Assembly (NCBI GenBank): GCA_028714075.1
Contig: JAQTMZ010000007.1
Location: 62,001-126,000, forward strand
Direction: 5' to 3'
DNA from: Gallionella sp.
Lineage (GTDB): Bacteria > Pseudomonadota > Gammaproteobacteria > Burkholderiales > Gallionellaceae
DNA length: 64,000 bases
A program made the position numbers and the translations under genes. Below are positions 46,394-55,231 of the stretch, piece by piece; positions within the stretch are counted from its first letter, which is position 1, and every line of letters starts with the position of its first letter. Below the pieces are notes generated by a model that did no database searches, had not been told where the DNA came from, and saw only the letters and a program-made list of their open reading frames with translations.

Positions 46394-49243
46394 ATGATTA
46401 TCAGTAATGAAACCATCGCCATATACCGCGAGGTATTGGAGGTAATAGCGGCAATTGCGGCGGTGGGCGTATTGATCAGCTCATTGGATGATTTATTCAT
46501 CGATGTTTATTATTGGGTGCGCAAGATTTATCGCTGGGTAACGCTTTCATCAAAGCATAAGCCGTTGCGCGTCGAGCAGTTGCTGGAGAAGGAGGAAAGT
46601 TATCTGGCGATTATGGTGCCCGCATGGCAGGAGCATGATGTGATCGCAAAAATGGTCGAGAACACTATTGCAACCATGAACTATCAGAAGTATGTGATTT
46701 TTCTCGGCACTTACCAGAATGATGCGCAGACTACGGCTGAAGCGGATCGTATGGCACGACGCTTCCCTACCATGGTGAGGCGCGCCACGGTGTTGAACGA
46801 TGGGCCAACTTGTAAAGCGGACTGCTTAAACTGGATTGCGCAGTCGATTTTTCTTTACGAAGAGCAGCACAACATCAAGTTTGCCGGCCTGATTATCCAT
46901 GACAGCGAGGACGTCATTCACCCGCTCGAATTCCGCATGTTCAATTTCCTGGTCGGGCGGAAAGATTTGATTCAAATGCCGGTGCTTTCCCTGGAAAGAG
47001 GTTGGTGGGACTGGATCGCGGCGAGCTACATGGATGACTTTGCCGAGTGGCATGAAAAGGAAATGGTGGTGCGTGAGAGCCTCAACGGCCTGGTGCCCGG
47101 CTCCGGTGTTTCTACCTGTTATAGCCGTCGTGCCATCCAGTTGCTTGCCGACAAGAATAAAAACCAGCCCTTTAATACCGATACGCTGACCGAAGACTAC
47201 GATTTGAGTTTCCGTCTCAAGGAACTTGGCACCACCCAGGTTTTTGTGCGCTTCCCTGTGCTGCATGCGGTCAAGCGGAAATCATTTTTCACCGGCAAGG
47301 AATATCAGGTCAACGTTAACAGCGTGATTGCAACTCGCGAGTATTTTCCGAGCACCTTGCGCACCGCCTATCGCCAGCGTGCGCGCTGGATTCTGGGGGT
47401 GGCATTTCAGGGCTGGCAACAAATGGGATGGAAAGGCGGCCTCGCATCGAAATACTTGTTTTTCCGTGACCGCAAATCTTTGTGGGTGCCTTACGTCGGG
47501 TTGCTGACCTACCTGACCGCCGGCTCGTTCATGACGATTTGGTTGTTGCGTTTGATGGGTCTGGAGTACATGCGCTTTCCGGATTTTGTGGAAACGCGCA
47601 GCTGGCTTTTCTATTGCTATTTATTGAGTTTCTGGTTTTTCTTCAACCGTGTTTTTCATCGCGCTTATTTCGTATCGCTCGAACATGGCATTGTGCAGGG
47701 CTTCCTGTCCATACCGCGCATGGTCGTGGGCAGCGTAATCAATCTGGCCGCGGTTTCCCGTGCATGGAAGATTTTTGTGACGCACCTGATAACCGGCAAG
47801 CGGATCGCATGGGATAAAACCCAGCATTTCTATCCGACCGTCGAGGCCCTGAAGAAACTCCGTAAACAAACGGGTGAATTGCTGCTCAGCTGGAATCAGA
47901 TCAGCCAGGAACAGCTTGATCATGCGCTGTCCCAGCAGAAGATTACCGGTAAACGGGTCGGACGATTGCTGCTCGAACAAGGCGCTATCAGCCAGGAGAA
48001 GCTTGCCGATGCGATGGCCGACCAAACCGGGTTGCCGCGCACGGTTCTTGAACCGCAGGCTATCAAGCAGTTCTTTGGGCGGCTGCCCGGCTTTCTGGTG
48101 CAACGCCATAGCGTCATACCTTTCGCCGAAGCGCAGGATGGAACGCTGAATTTGGCAGTTTATGACGCGCTTTCAGACGATGCGTTGGCAATAATTCAGG
48201 AGGCGGTTGGTCGCCCTGTCGCACTCTTCATCGCAACCGAACAGGAGATTACCGCGGCGGTTGGCTGGTACGGCGTGGGCGGCGATACCGCCAAGCTTAA
48301 GGCCGGACCTGCCGAACGCAAGCCGCTGGGCGACTTCCTTGTCGAAGTTGGCGCAGTTACGGTGGAGGCTTTAGCCAGCAGTTTGTCGGGCTACAACAGT
48401 GAGCGCGATGGGCGAATTGGCGAATATCTGTTGGCGCGCGGAGTGATTTCCCAAGCGCAACTTGATGATGCTCTGCATCGGCAAAGCGAGCTTGCAAACG
48501 AGCTGGCAAATTTTAATCCGGCACCCTGGAATGCCGCCGTTGATGCCCTGAAAAAACTCCGTAAACAAACGGGTGAATTGCTGCTCAGCTGGAATCAGAT
48601 CAGCCAGGAACAGCTTGATCATGCGCTGTCCCAGCAGAAGATTACCGGTAAACGGGTGGGGCGATTGTTGCTCGAACAAGGCGCTATCAGCCAGGGTAAG
48701 CTTGCCGATGCGATCGCCGAACAGGCCGGATTGCCGCGCATCGTTCTGGAACCGCAGACTATCAAGCAGTTCTTCGGGCGATTGCCCGCCTTTTTGGTGC
48801 AACGTCATGGCGTCGTACCTTTCGCTGAAGCGCCGAATGGAACACTGAGTCTGGCAGTTTTTGATACGCCTTCAGATGAGGTATTGGCAGCGATTCAGAA
48901 GGCAATTGGTCATCCTGTGGCGCTCTTCATCGCAACCGAGCAGGAAATTTCTGCGGCGGTTGGCTGGTACAGCGCGGGTGACGACACGGTCAAGATCAAG
49001 GCAATGCCTGTTGCACGCAAACCGCTGGGCGACTTCCTTATCGAAATTGGTGCAGTGACGGTGGAGACTCTGGTCGGCAATTTGTCGGGCTACAATAGCG
49101 GGCGCGATGGGCAAATTGGTGCCTATCTGTTGGCGCGTGGAGTAATTTCCCAAGCGCAGCTTGATGAGGCCCTGCGCCGTCAGGGCGAGGCTTCAGGCGG
49201 GCTGGAAAATTCCAATTCAACACTCCGGAGTGCCGCACGATGA
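46394..49243 (+). CDS. nfrB: NfrB-like GT2 exopolysaccharide synthase with duplicated MshEN region
   Basis: Inner-membrane glycosyltransferase of 949 aa. TM near 11-33, then a GT2 domain with HDSED (D170-D173), TEDYD (266-270) and QRARW (328-332), the residues of processive synthases, and further helices around 360-460. The C-terminal half consists of two 233-residue copies (486-718 and 719-949). Each has four MshEN-type motifs (pattern GxxLLxxGxISxxxLxxALxxQ), which bind c-di-GMP in MshE and NfrB. E. coli NfrB is a c-di-GMP-activated polysaccharide synthase and phage N4 receptor component. Its stop overlaps nfrA (ATGA). Normal NfrB has one such region. Confidence 0.85.
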   Translation: MIISNETIAIYREVLEVIAAIAAVGVLISSLDDLFIDVYYWVRKIYRWVTLSSKHKPLRVEQLLEKEESYLAIMVPAWQEHDVIAKMVENTIATMNYQKYVIFLGTYQNDAQTTAEADRMARRFPTMVRRATVLNDGPTCKADCLNWIAQSIFLYEEQHNIKFAGLIIHDSEDVIHPLEFRMFNFLVGRKDLIQMPVLSLERGWWDWIAASYMDDFAEWHEKEMVVRESLNGLVPGSGVSTCYSRRAIQLLADKNKNQPFNTDTLTEDYDLSFRLKELGTTQVFVRFPVLHAVKRKSFFTGKEYQVNVNSVIATREYFPSTLRTAYRQRARWILGVAFQGWQQMGWKGGLASKYLFFRDRKSLWVPYVGLLTYLTAGSFMTIWLLRLMGLEYMRFPDFVETRSWLFYCYLLSFWFFFNRVFHRAYFVSLEHGIVQGFLSIPRMVVGSVINLAAVSRAWKIFVTHLITGKRIAWDKTQHFYPTVEALKKLRKQTGELLLSWNQISQEQLDHALSQQKITGKRVGRLLLEQGAISQEKLADAMADQTGLPRTVLEPQAIKQFFGRLPGFLVQRHSVIPFAEAQDGTLNLAVYDALSDDALAIIQEAVGRPVALFIATEQEITAAVGWYGVGGDTAKLKAGPAERKPLGDFLVEVGAVTVEALASSLSGYNSERDGRIGEYLLARGVISQAQLDDALHRQSELANELANFNPAPWNAAVDALKKLRKQTGELLLSWNQISQEQLDHALSQQKITGKRVGRLLLEQGAISQGKLADAIAEQAGLPRIVLEPQTIKQFFGRLPAFLVQRHGVVPFAEAPNGTLSLAVFDTPSDEVLAAIQKAIGHPVALFIATEQEISAAVGWYSAGDDTVKIKAMPVARKPLGDFLIEIGAVTVETLVGNLSGYNSGRDGQIGAYLLARGVISQAQLDEALRRQGEASGGLENSNSTLRSAAR
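47849..49243 (+). repeat. 699-bp tandem duplication in nfrB-like gene
   Basis: Copy 1 (47849-48547) and copy 2 (48548-49243) are offset by exactly 699 bp (233 codons). The first 110 bp are nearly identical as DNA, differing at about one base; later parts differ by scattered substitutions. Confidence 0.9.
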
Positions 49244-52095
49244 GATTTTCTTTCAGGCTCGGCTTGGTTTCCGCGCTGGCATTGTCGCCGTATCTTGCGC
49301 CGCTGCCTTCGGCTTATGCCGGCGAGGAGATGTTGGCGCTTCCCGAGCCCTATGTTGTCGCTAGCAACGACTTTATGGGGCAGTTTTTAGGTGTCTTTAA
49401 GGAAACCGAACAGAAGGAAGAAAAAATTCTCACCGGAAAGGCATACCGCCTGGCGGATCAGGCCTATAAAGCCCTTGCAGAGGGGAAAGTGGGCGAGGCC
49501 GAAGGATTTGTCAATGAAGCTTTGTTGCTGCGCCCGGACAGCAAACAGCTTGGCCTGATTTCCCTTGATATTCAAATGCGCAAGGGGGATTTGATCAAAG
49601 CGCGTTTGTATGCGGACAATTTGCTGGCGCGTTATCCAAATGATTCTTTGGTGCTGGCTTCAAGAGGATATATCTGTCAGAGGCAGAACCGTCATGATTT
49701 GGCGGCGCAGGACTTTGCTGCTGCGCTGCGCCAGCCCGGATTGGACGACACACAACAGCGCAATGTCAGATTATCTTTGGCCGACAGCGCCATTGCCATA
49801 AAGCGGCCGCAACAGGCATTGGATGCGCTCATTCCGCTTGTGACACCGGAGAGCTATGCCGTGCAAATCCGTATCACGCAAGCCCGGCTGATGATGGGCG
49901 AGCGCAATGCTGCGCGCGCTGCCGGGGAAAAAGCCAATGAATTGGCCGCTAATGATGCTGAACGCAAGTCCGTACAGCAATTGCTATTAAATACCGGGGT
50001 GCCGGTTGCCAAGCCATCTCCGCCGGCAGTGCCAACACCGCCTCCTGGGGCAGAGCCAAAAAATATCGCTCAGTCACCCGCTGTGAAGTCCGCCGTGGAT
50101 GAGGGCTACAAATTCCTGAAGCAAAGAAAAGACCGGCAGGCGTTGAAAGCTTTCCAGCGCGCCTTTGCCGCCGGACAGGGCAGCGCGACCGCTTATGCCG
50201 ATGCCGGCTATACCGCCAGACGTTTGGGCGAACACGATGTCGCGGCCGACTTGCTGAACAAAGCGCTAACACAAAGCCCCGGCCTGGATGCGGCACATGA
50301 ACGCGATGCCAGGCTGAATCTGGCCGATGGTGCGCTTGCCAAACAACAGCCGCAACAGGCATTGGATGTGCTGGCAACCATGCTGACAGAAGATAGTTAT
50401 GCGGTGCAGATTCGCCTCGGCCAGGCATATATGATGCTGGCGCAGCGTGATGCAGCGCGCGCTGCCGTAGAGTGGGCGGACAAGCGTGCCGCTACCGACG
50501 ACCAAAAGGCATTCGCCCAGTCGCTGTTGAAGAATATCAATACATCGGCGGGTATGGTTCATGTGGATGGCGGCTATGCAGATATTCTTAATGAAGGTTA
50601 CCGGCAACTGGGAGAGCAAAAAGATAAAGAAGCTCTGGCGGCTTTCCAGCGCGCCTTTGCCGCCGGGCAGGGCAGCGCGACCGCTTATGCCGATGCCGGC
50701 TATACCGCCAGGCGTTTGGGCGAACACGATGTCGCGGCCGACTTGCTGAACAAAGCGCTAACACAAAGCCCCGGTCTGGATGCGGCACATGAACGTGATG
50801 CCAGGCTGAATCTGGCCGATGGTGCGCTTGCCAAACAACAGCCGCAACAGGCATTGGATGTGCTGGCAACCATGCTGACAGAAGATAGTTATGCGGTGCA
50901 GATTCGCCTCGGCCAAGCATACATGATGCTGGCGCAGCGTGATGCAGCGCGCGCTGCCGTAGAGTGGGCGGACAAGCGTGCCGCTACCGATGACCAAAAG
51001 GCATTCGCCCGGTCGCTGTTGAAGAATCTCAACACATCGGTGAACATGGTTCACGCGGATGGAGGCTATGCGGACCTTAATGAAGGCTACCGGCAACTGG
51101 GAGAGCACAAAGACAAGGAAGCTCTGGCGGCTTTCCAGCGCGCCTTTGCGAATGGTTATGGCAGTGCGACCAATTATGCCGATGCCGGCTACGCGGCAAA
51201 GCGTCTGGGTGAAAACAGTATTGCTGCCGAGTTGATCGGCCATGCCCTGGAACTCAATGAGAAAAGTCCTGAATCGGCAAAACCATTCAATGATGACCAG
51301 GCTATCGGTTATCGCAGCGAGATGCTGGAGATGAGCCGTAAATGGGGTTTGACCGCCAGCCTGGTGCGGCAAAGAACCTTGCTTGCCGGACGTCAGCGGA
51401 CCAATACTATACAGGGCGGCCTGGAAGGATACTGGCAGCCGTACAACGACAATAACCGTTTTGTGCAGCTGTATGCGCGGACTTATCAAACGTTTCATGA
51501 GGGGATAAACGTAGGTACCAATGGTTCGGGAACGGCCACCAATCAGGGCGCTGCCGGCGTGCGGGTGAAACCATTCACCGACTGGGGTTTCACGGTGGGT
51601 TTGGAAAGATTGATTCATTTCGGCATGTTTTCACGCATGGATTGGCTGGTGCGCATGGGTTATTCCACCGACAGCGGTTATGAGTTGAAACCCGGCAAGG
51701 CGAGTTTGGCAGACTGGAATTTTTACGGTGAAGCCGGCTATTATTTCGAGCCGGGTTCCGGCTTGAATGCCGGCGGCGGCGGTGCCGGCAACGCCTATTA
51801 TTACCATGCTATGGAAGCAACATATGGCAAGAGCGTGCACCTTCCCAGCGTGGATGCTCATTTGACGGCCTACCCGCATCTGGTGGCGACAAACGAGACC
51901 GACAACTCCCGCTCCGCACGCGCCAGACCCTCTTCTTCGACCATCGGGCCGGGAGTCAAATTACGCTATTGGTTCTCAGAAAAAAAATATCAGGTGCCAA
52001 GCAGCGTGATTGATCTGGACATCCAGTATCGTTTCAAGGTGGATAACTCTCCACGGGGGTCGGGGCTGCTGGTGCGGGGCAATTACTGGTTTTAG
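49240..52095 (+). CDS. nfrA: NfrA-like TPR/outer-membrane secretion protein
   Basis: Exported 951-aa protein: signal peptide to about residue 27, a TPR-like repeat region (about 60-690) and a C-terminal domain (about 690-951) like that of phage N4 adsorption protein A, ending in an aromatic residue (GNYWF) as outer-membrane barrels do. By analogy with NfrA and BcsC it would export the polymer across the periplasm and outer membrane. Within the TPR region a 164-residue unit is present in two almost identical copies plus a partial third and a diverged N-terminal relative. Coupled to nfrB by ATGA overlap, 14 bases before the epimerase gene. Confidence 0.82.
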   Translation: MRFSFRLGLVSALALSPYLAPLPSAYAGEEMLALPEPYVVASNDFMGQFLGVFKETEQKEEKILTGKAYRLADQAYKALAEGKVGEAEGFVNEALLLRPDSKQLGLISLDIQMRKGDLIKARLYADNLLARYPNDSLVLASRGYICQRQNRHDLAAQDFAAALRQPGLDDTQQRNVRLSLADSAIAIKRPQQALDALIPLVTPESYAVQIRITQARLMMGERNAARAAGEKANELAANDAERKSVQQLLLNTGVPVAKPSPPAVPTPPPGAEPKNIAQSPAVKSAVDEGYKFLKQRKDRQALKAFQRAFAAGQGSATAYADAGYTARRLGEHDVAADLLNKALTQSPGLDAAHERDARLNLADGALAKQQPQQALDVLATMLTEDSYAVQIRLGQAYMMLAQRDAARAAVEWADKRAATDDQKAFAQSLLKNINTSAGMVHVDGGYADILNEGYRQLGEQKDKEALAAFQRAFAAGQGSATAYADAGYTARRLGEHDVAADLLNKALTQSPGLDAAHERDARLNLADGALAKQQPQQALDVLATMLTEDSYAVQIRLGQAYMMLAQRDAARAAVEWADKRAATDDQKAFARSLLKNLNTSVNMVHADGGYADLNEGYRQLGEHKDKEALAAFQRAFANGYGSATNYADAGYAAKRLGENSIAAELIGHALELNEKSPESAKPFNDDQAIGYRSEMLEMSRKWGLTASLVRQRTLLAGRQRTNTIQGGLEGYWQPYNDNNRFVQLYARTYQTFHEGINVGTNGSGTATNQGAAGVRVKPFTDWGFTVGLERLIHFGMFSRMDWLVRMGYSTDSGYELKPGKASLADWNFYGEAGYYFEPGSGLNAGGGGAGNAYYYHAMEATYGKSVHLPSVDAHLTAYPHLVATNETDNSRSARARPSSSTIGPGVKLRYWFSEKKYQVPSSVIDLDIQYRFKVDNSPRGSGLLVRGNYWF
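50149..51230 (+). repeat. 492/489-bp tandem repeats in nfrA-like gene
   Basis: Unit 1 (50149-50640) and unit 2 (50641-51129) differ only by scattered substitutions and one codon; a third partial unit begins at 51130 and diverges after about 35 codons. The DNA similarity suggests recent duplication or gene conversion. Confidence 0.9.
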
Positions 52096-52109
52096 TTTCA
52101 GCGGGACAT

Positions 52110-53240
52110 ATGATGCGTAAAATTATGGTGGTGATTGGAACACGCCCGGAAGCCATCAAGATGGCTCCGCTGGTGCATGAGTTGCTGGCGCAGCCGCAAC
52201 TCAAGACGTTGGTTTGTCTCACCGCACAGCATCGCCAGATGCTGGACCAGGTGCTGGAGATTTTTGGCATTACGGCCGACATCGACCTTAACCTGATGAA
52301 GCAGGGCCAGCAACTGGCCGAGCTGACCGGCAGCGTGCTGACCGGCATAGACGATGTCCTGAAAATGCATCGCCCCGATTGCGTGCTGGTGCATGGCGAC
52401 ACCACCACGGCGATGGCTGCCGGGTTGGCGGCATTCTACCGGCATATTCCAGTAGGGCATGTCGAAGCCGGGTTGCGCACCTATGATTTGCATCACCCCT
52501 GGCCGGAAGAAATGAATCGCCGCGTGATTGATGTGGTGGCCGAATACTATTTTGCGCCGACCGATGTTTCCCGTGACAACCTGCTCAAGGAGCAGGTTCC
52601 GGCAGATCGAATTTACGTGACCGGCAACACGGTTATCGACGCGCTGCTGATGACGGATGGGCGGATCAGAGCTGACCGGGAGCTGTCCGCCCGTCTTGCG
52701 GATGCGTTTCCGTATCTTGATCCGGCCAAACGACTCATCCTGGTCACCGGCCACCGCCGCGAAAACCACGGGCATGGGCTGGAGTCGATTTGCCTTGCCT
52801 TGAAACAGCTAAGTGAAAGAACCGATGTGCAGGTGGTGTACCCGGTGCATCTCAACCCCAATGTGCGCCAGGTTGTCATGGGGACATTGGAAGGCAAGCA
52901 GAATGTGCATTTGATCGAACCGCTCGATTACCTGCATTTCGTGTATCTGATGAGCCGGTCGCATATCATTTTGACCGACTCCGGCGGGATACAGGAAGAA
53001 GCGCCATCGCTGGGCAAGCCGGTACTGGTGATGCGCGAGGTAACCGAGCGACCCGAGGCCGTGGCAGCCGGCACGGTGCAATTGGTCGGCACGGATACAC
53101 AAAAAATCGTTGCCGAATGCACACGGCTGTTGGACGACGCAACTTATTACCAGAAATTTTCACAGTGCTCCAACCCTTATGGAGACGGCACCGCCAGCAG
53201 GCAGATTGTTGCTGCGCTCACCGCACGATTTGCGCATTAA
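52110..53240 (+). CDS. wecB: UDP-N-acetylglucosamine 2-epimerase (non-hydrolysing)
   Basis: WecB-type epimerase of 376 aa interconverting UDP-GlcNAc and UDP-ManNAc. Motifs: GTRPEAIKMAPL, VHGDTTTAMAAG, VGHVEAGLRTYD, PEEMNRRVIDVV, TGHRRENHG and LTDSGGIQEEAPSLGKPVLVMREVTERPE. Two adjacent ATGs (52110, 52113) are possible. It lies 14 bp after the nfrA-like gene on the same strand. In E. coli N4 infection and Nfr polysaccharide need this activity, so physical linkage here suggests UDP-ManNAc as precursor for the secreted polymer. Confidence 0.93.
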   Translation: MMRKIMVVIGTRPEAIKMAPLVHELLAQPQLKTLVCLTAQHRQMLDQVLEIFGITADIDLNLMKQGQQLAELTGSVLTGIDDVLKMHRPDCVLVHGDTTTAMAAGLAAFYRHIPVGHVEAGLRTYDLHHPWPEEMNRRVIDVVAEYYFAPTDVSRDNLLKEQVPADRIYVTGNTVIDALLMTDGRIRADRELSARLADAFPYLDPAKRLILVTGHRRENHGHGLESICLALKQLSERTDVQVVYPVHLNPNVRQVVMGTLEGKQNVHLIEPLDYLHFVYLMSRSHIILTDSGGIQEEAPSLGKPVLVMREVTERPEAVAAGTVQLVGTDTQKIVAECTRLLDDATYYQKFSQCSNPYGDGTASRQIVAALTARFAH

Positions 53241-53332
53241 GCTCTACTTGATCAGCAAAATGGTTGACGTTCAAGATAAAATGGCACCGTTATCCACATA
53301 ACGCGGCTTATCCGGCAGCGGCATTCCAGCAA

Positions 53333-54481
53333 GTGACCCAAGCCAAAAACTACCACTGGCGCATCGCCGGTTTCTATTTTTTCTATTACGCCTTCGTGGG
53401 GATGTTCGCGCCCTACTGGAGCCTGTATCTAAAATCCATTCACTTCGACGCCATCGAAATCGCCATCCTGATGTCGGTGCAGCCGGTGATGCGCATGATC
53501 GCGCCGAACTTGTGGGGTTGGCTGGCCGACCATATCGGCGAGCGGCGGCGGGTGGTGCAGATCGCCGCGACATTGAGCGCGGTGTTCTATCTGGGCGTGT
53601 TCGCCACCACCAGTTTCTGGGGCATGCTGCTGGTGCTCGGGCTGATGAGCTTCTTCTGGAGCGCATCGATACCGCTGGTCGAGGCCACCACGCTGACTTA
53701 TCTGGGCAAGCACACCGCGCATTACGGGCGCATCCGCTCGTGGGGCTCAATCGGCTTCATCGTCGCGGTGGTGGGGCTGGGCTACGCTTTCGACTATATC
53801 GCCATCGCGTGGCTGCTGTGGGCCGGAGTGGTCTGCGAACTGGGTATCCTGATCTTCTCGCGCCAGATTCCGCCCACCGAAGTGCTGGCGCACCACACCG
53901 ACAGCCATTCGATCCGCAATATCGTGTTGCAGCCGCGCGTGCTGGTGTTGTTCGGCGCGTGTTTCCTGATGTCCGTCGCGCACGGGCCTTACTACACCTT
54001 CTTCTCGATTTATCTGGTCGAGCACGGTTACGCCAAGAGCGCGGTGGGCGGGTTGTGGGCGCTCGGCGTGATCTGCGAGATCGGCGTGTTTTTCCTGATG
54101 CCGTGGCTGGTGCGGCGCTACGGTTTTACGCGTATCCTGATCGGCAGCTTCGGGCTGGCCGTGCTGCGCTTCATGCTGATCGGCTGGGGCGTGGATTTTC
54201 TGTTGCTGCTGCTGATTGCGCAAGTGCTGCACGCCGCCACCTTCGGCGCGTATCACGCCGCCTCGGTCGGGCTGGTGCATGAGTTCTTTCAGGGGCGCCA
54301 CCAGTCGAAAGGCCAGGCCATGTTCGGCAGCCTCACCTACGGCGCGGGCGGCATGCTGGGCGGGCTGGCCAGCGGCCCGATCTGGCAGCACTACGGCGCC
54401 AGCGTGCTGTATTCGTGCAGCGCGGTCATGGCGCTGCTGGGATTGTTGCTGATGGGATGGAAACTGGGGATGGCAAAATGA
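53333..54481 (+). CDS. MFS transporter, phenylpropionate-permease-like
   Basis: Twelve-helix major facilitator protein of about 382 aa, HcaT/MFS_1_like type: RIAGFYFFYYAFVGMFAPYWSLYL opens the first helix, followed by LWGWLADHIGERR (A-motif) and the second-half helices ending LLLMGWKLGM. The substrate is unknown. The start is uncertain: GTG at 53333 fits the short N-terminus of the family; a TTG at 53264 is also in frame. It overlaps the next gene by ATGA and may or may not belong to the exopolysaccharide unit. Confidence 0.8.
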   Translation: MTQAKNYHWRIAGFYFFYYAFVGMFAPYWSLYLKSIHFDAIEIAILMSVQPVMRMIAPNLWGWLADHIGERRRVVQIAATLSAVFYLGVFATTSFWGMLLVLGLMSFFWSASIPLVEATTLTYLGKHTAHYGRIRSWGSIGFIVAVVGLGYAFDYIAIAWLLWAGVVCELGILIFSRQIPPTEVLAHHTDSHSIRNIVLQPRVLVLFGACFLMSVAHGPYYTFFSIYLVEHGYAKSAVGGLWALGVICEIGVFFLMPWLVRRYGFTRILIGSFGLAVLRFMLIGWGVDFLLLLLIAQVLHAATFGAYHAASVGLVHEFFQGRHQSKGQAMFGSLTYGAGGMLGGLASGPIWQHYGASVLYSCSAVMALLGLLLMGWKLGMAK

Positions 54482-54738
54482 AAAAACTGAAAAATGAAAA
54501 CGCATTATTCAAGGAAGCGCTGCTCGCGGGCGTGAAGTATGCGGAAGGGCGCGGCGTGGTCGAGTTCGAAGCCACCGATTCGGCGAGCGAGAAACTGCTG
54601 TACCTCTACCGGCTGCTGGTTCACGACAAAGTCATCCAGCCCCTGCCGGAAGACCAGGTCGCCGAAAAAACCATGCGGCATAAACTCGCCATCTGGTATT
54701 CCAAACAGTTGCCCAAGGATCATCCGTTGTTGAAGTAG
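54478..54738 (+). CDS. Small conserved protein (DUF5062-like)
   Basis: Cytosolic 86-aa protein: basic N-terminus KKLKNENALFKEALLAGVKYAEGRG, then EKLLYLYRLLVHDKVIQPLPEDQV and HKLAIWYSKQLPKDHPLL. It resembles the DUF5062 family as I remember it, but I cannot confirm. Coupled to the transporter gene (ATGA). Its stop is inside the following palindromic repeat. Confidence 0.6.
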   Translation: MKKLKNENALFKEALLAGVKYAEGRGVVEFEATDSASEKLLYLYRLLVHDKVIQPLPEDQVAEKTMRHKLAIWYSKQLPKDHPLLK

Positions 54739-54809
54739 GGGCGTATGGCAATACGCCTTTTCTGATATTCACACGGGCTTTCAAAGGGCGTATTGCCATA
54801 CGTCCCTAC
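54735..54809. repeat. Long palindromic repeat pair (GTAGGGGCGTATGGCAATACGCC type)
   Basis: Left arm 54735-54757 and right arm 54786-54809 (GGGCGTATTGCCATACGTCCC then TAC) are near-perfect reverse complements with a 28-nt loop. A related single copy lies at 58580-58603. The left arm includes the stop of the preceding gene. Confidence 0.8.
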
Positions 54810-54825
54810 GGCTAATAAGAAACCC

Positions 54826-54963
54826 ATGCCCGTCCAATTCTCCGCTTTTTACCACAGCCTCGATCCCGACCCGCTCAAGCGCGGCAAGCAGTTCGAGCAC
54901 TTCGTCAAATGGTTCCTCAAGACCGATCCTGAGTGGGCTACGCAAGTTGACCAGATAAGGCGT
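54826..54963 (+). pseudogene. N-terminal remnant of restriction-endonuclease-like helicase
   Basis: About 45 codons (MPVQFSAFYHSLDPDPLKRG, then GKQFEHFVKWFLKTDPEWATQ) match the start of large predicted helicase/restriction-type proteins, where GKQFExFxKWFLxxDPE precedes the nuclease motif. The similarity ends abruptly near 54963; the open frame continues to 55008 with unrelated residues. Everything downstream of the N-terminus has been lost. Confidence 0.6.
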
Positions 54964-55069
54964 TGCCGGGCTGGCGCCAGTCGGCAGAACGGCATTCCTG
55001 TTCGTTGAGCGTCGCACAACCGGAGAGCAGGGCAAGGCATGCCAGGATGATAGACGGGCTGATTTTCAT
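54938..55069 (-). pseudogene. N-terminal remnant of DUF2799-like lipoprotein
   Basis: A 43-codon frame: signal peptide with lipobox LLSGC, then ATLNEQECRSADWRQ, the start of DUF2799 lipoproteins (usual C-x-x-L-x-x-x-x-C-xx-xDWxxxG). It then reads into PGNALSGQLA and stops inside the opposite-strand helicase remnant, where family proteins continue for 100 or more residues. Together with that remnant it marks a deletion junction between about 54955 and 54985. Confidence 0.6.
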
Positions 55070-55157
55070 TGTCGGTGTTTCTTGTCAAATTACAGTGATT
55101 GCCGAACTCTACCCAAAATGGATTTGGCTGGAAACGGTCGCCGGTATTGGAGCAGGA

Positions 55158-55186
55158 GTGCCAAGCCGCCGCTGTTGTGGCATAAT
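55158..55186 (+). promoter_or_regulatory. Candidate extended -10 promoter for leuC
   Basis: GTGCCA (55158-55163), 17-bp spacer, CATAAT (55181-55186) preceded by TGG (extended -10). About 45 bases before the leuC ATG. Sequence match only. Confidence 0.45.
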
Positions 55187-55231
55187 CGCGCGCTCTAAAA
55201 AAAGCACAACAATAAAAGCACAACAATCGAT

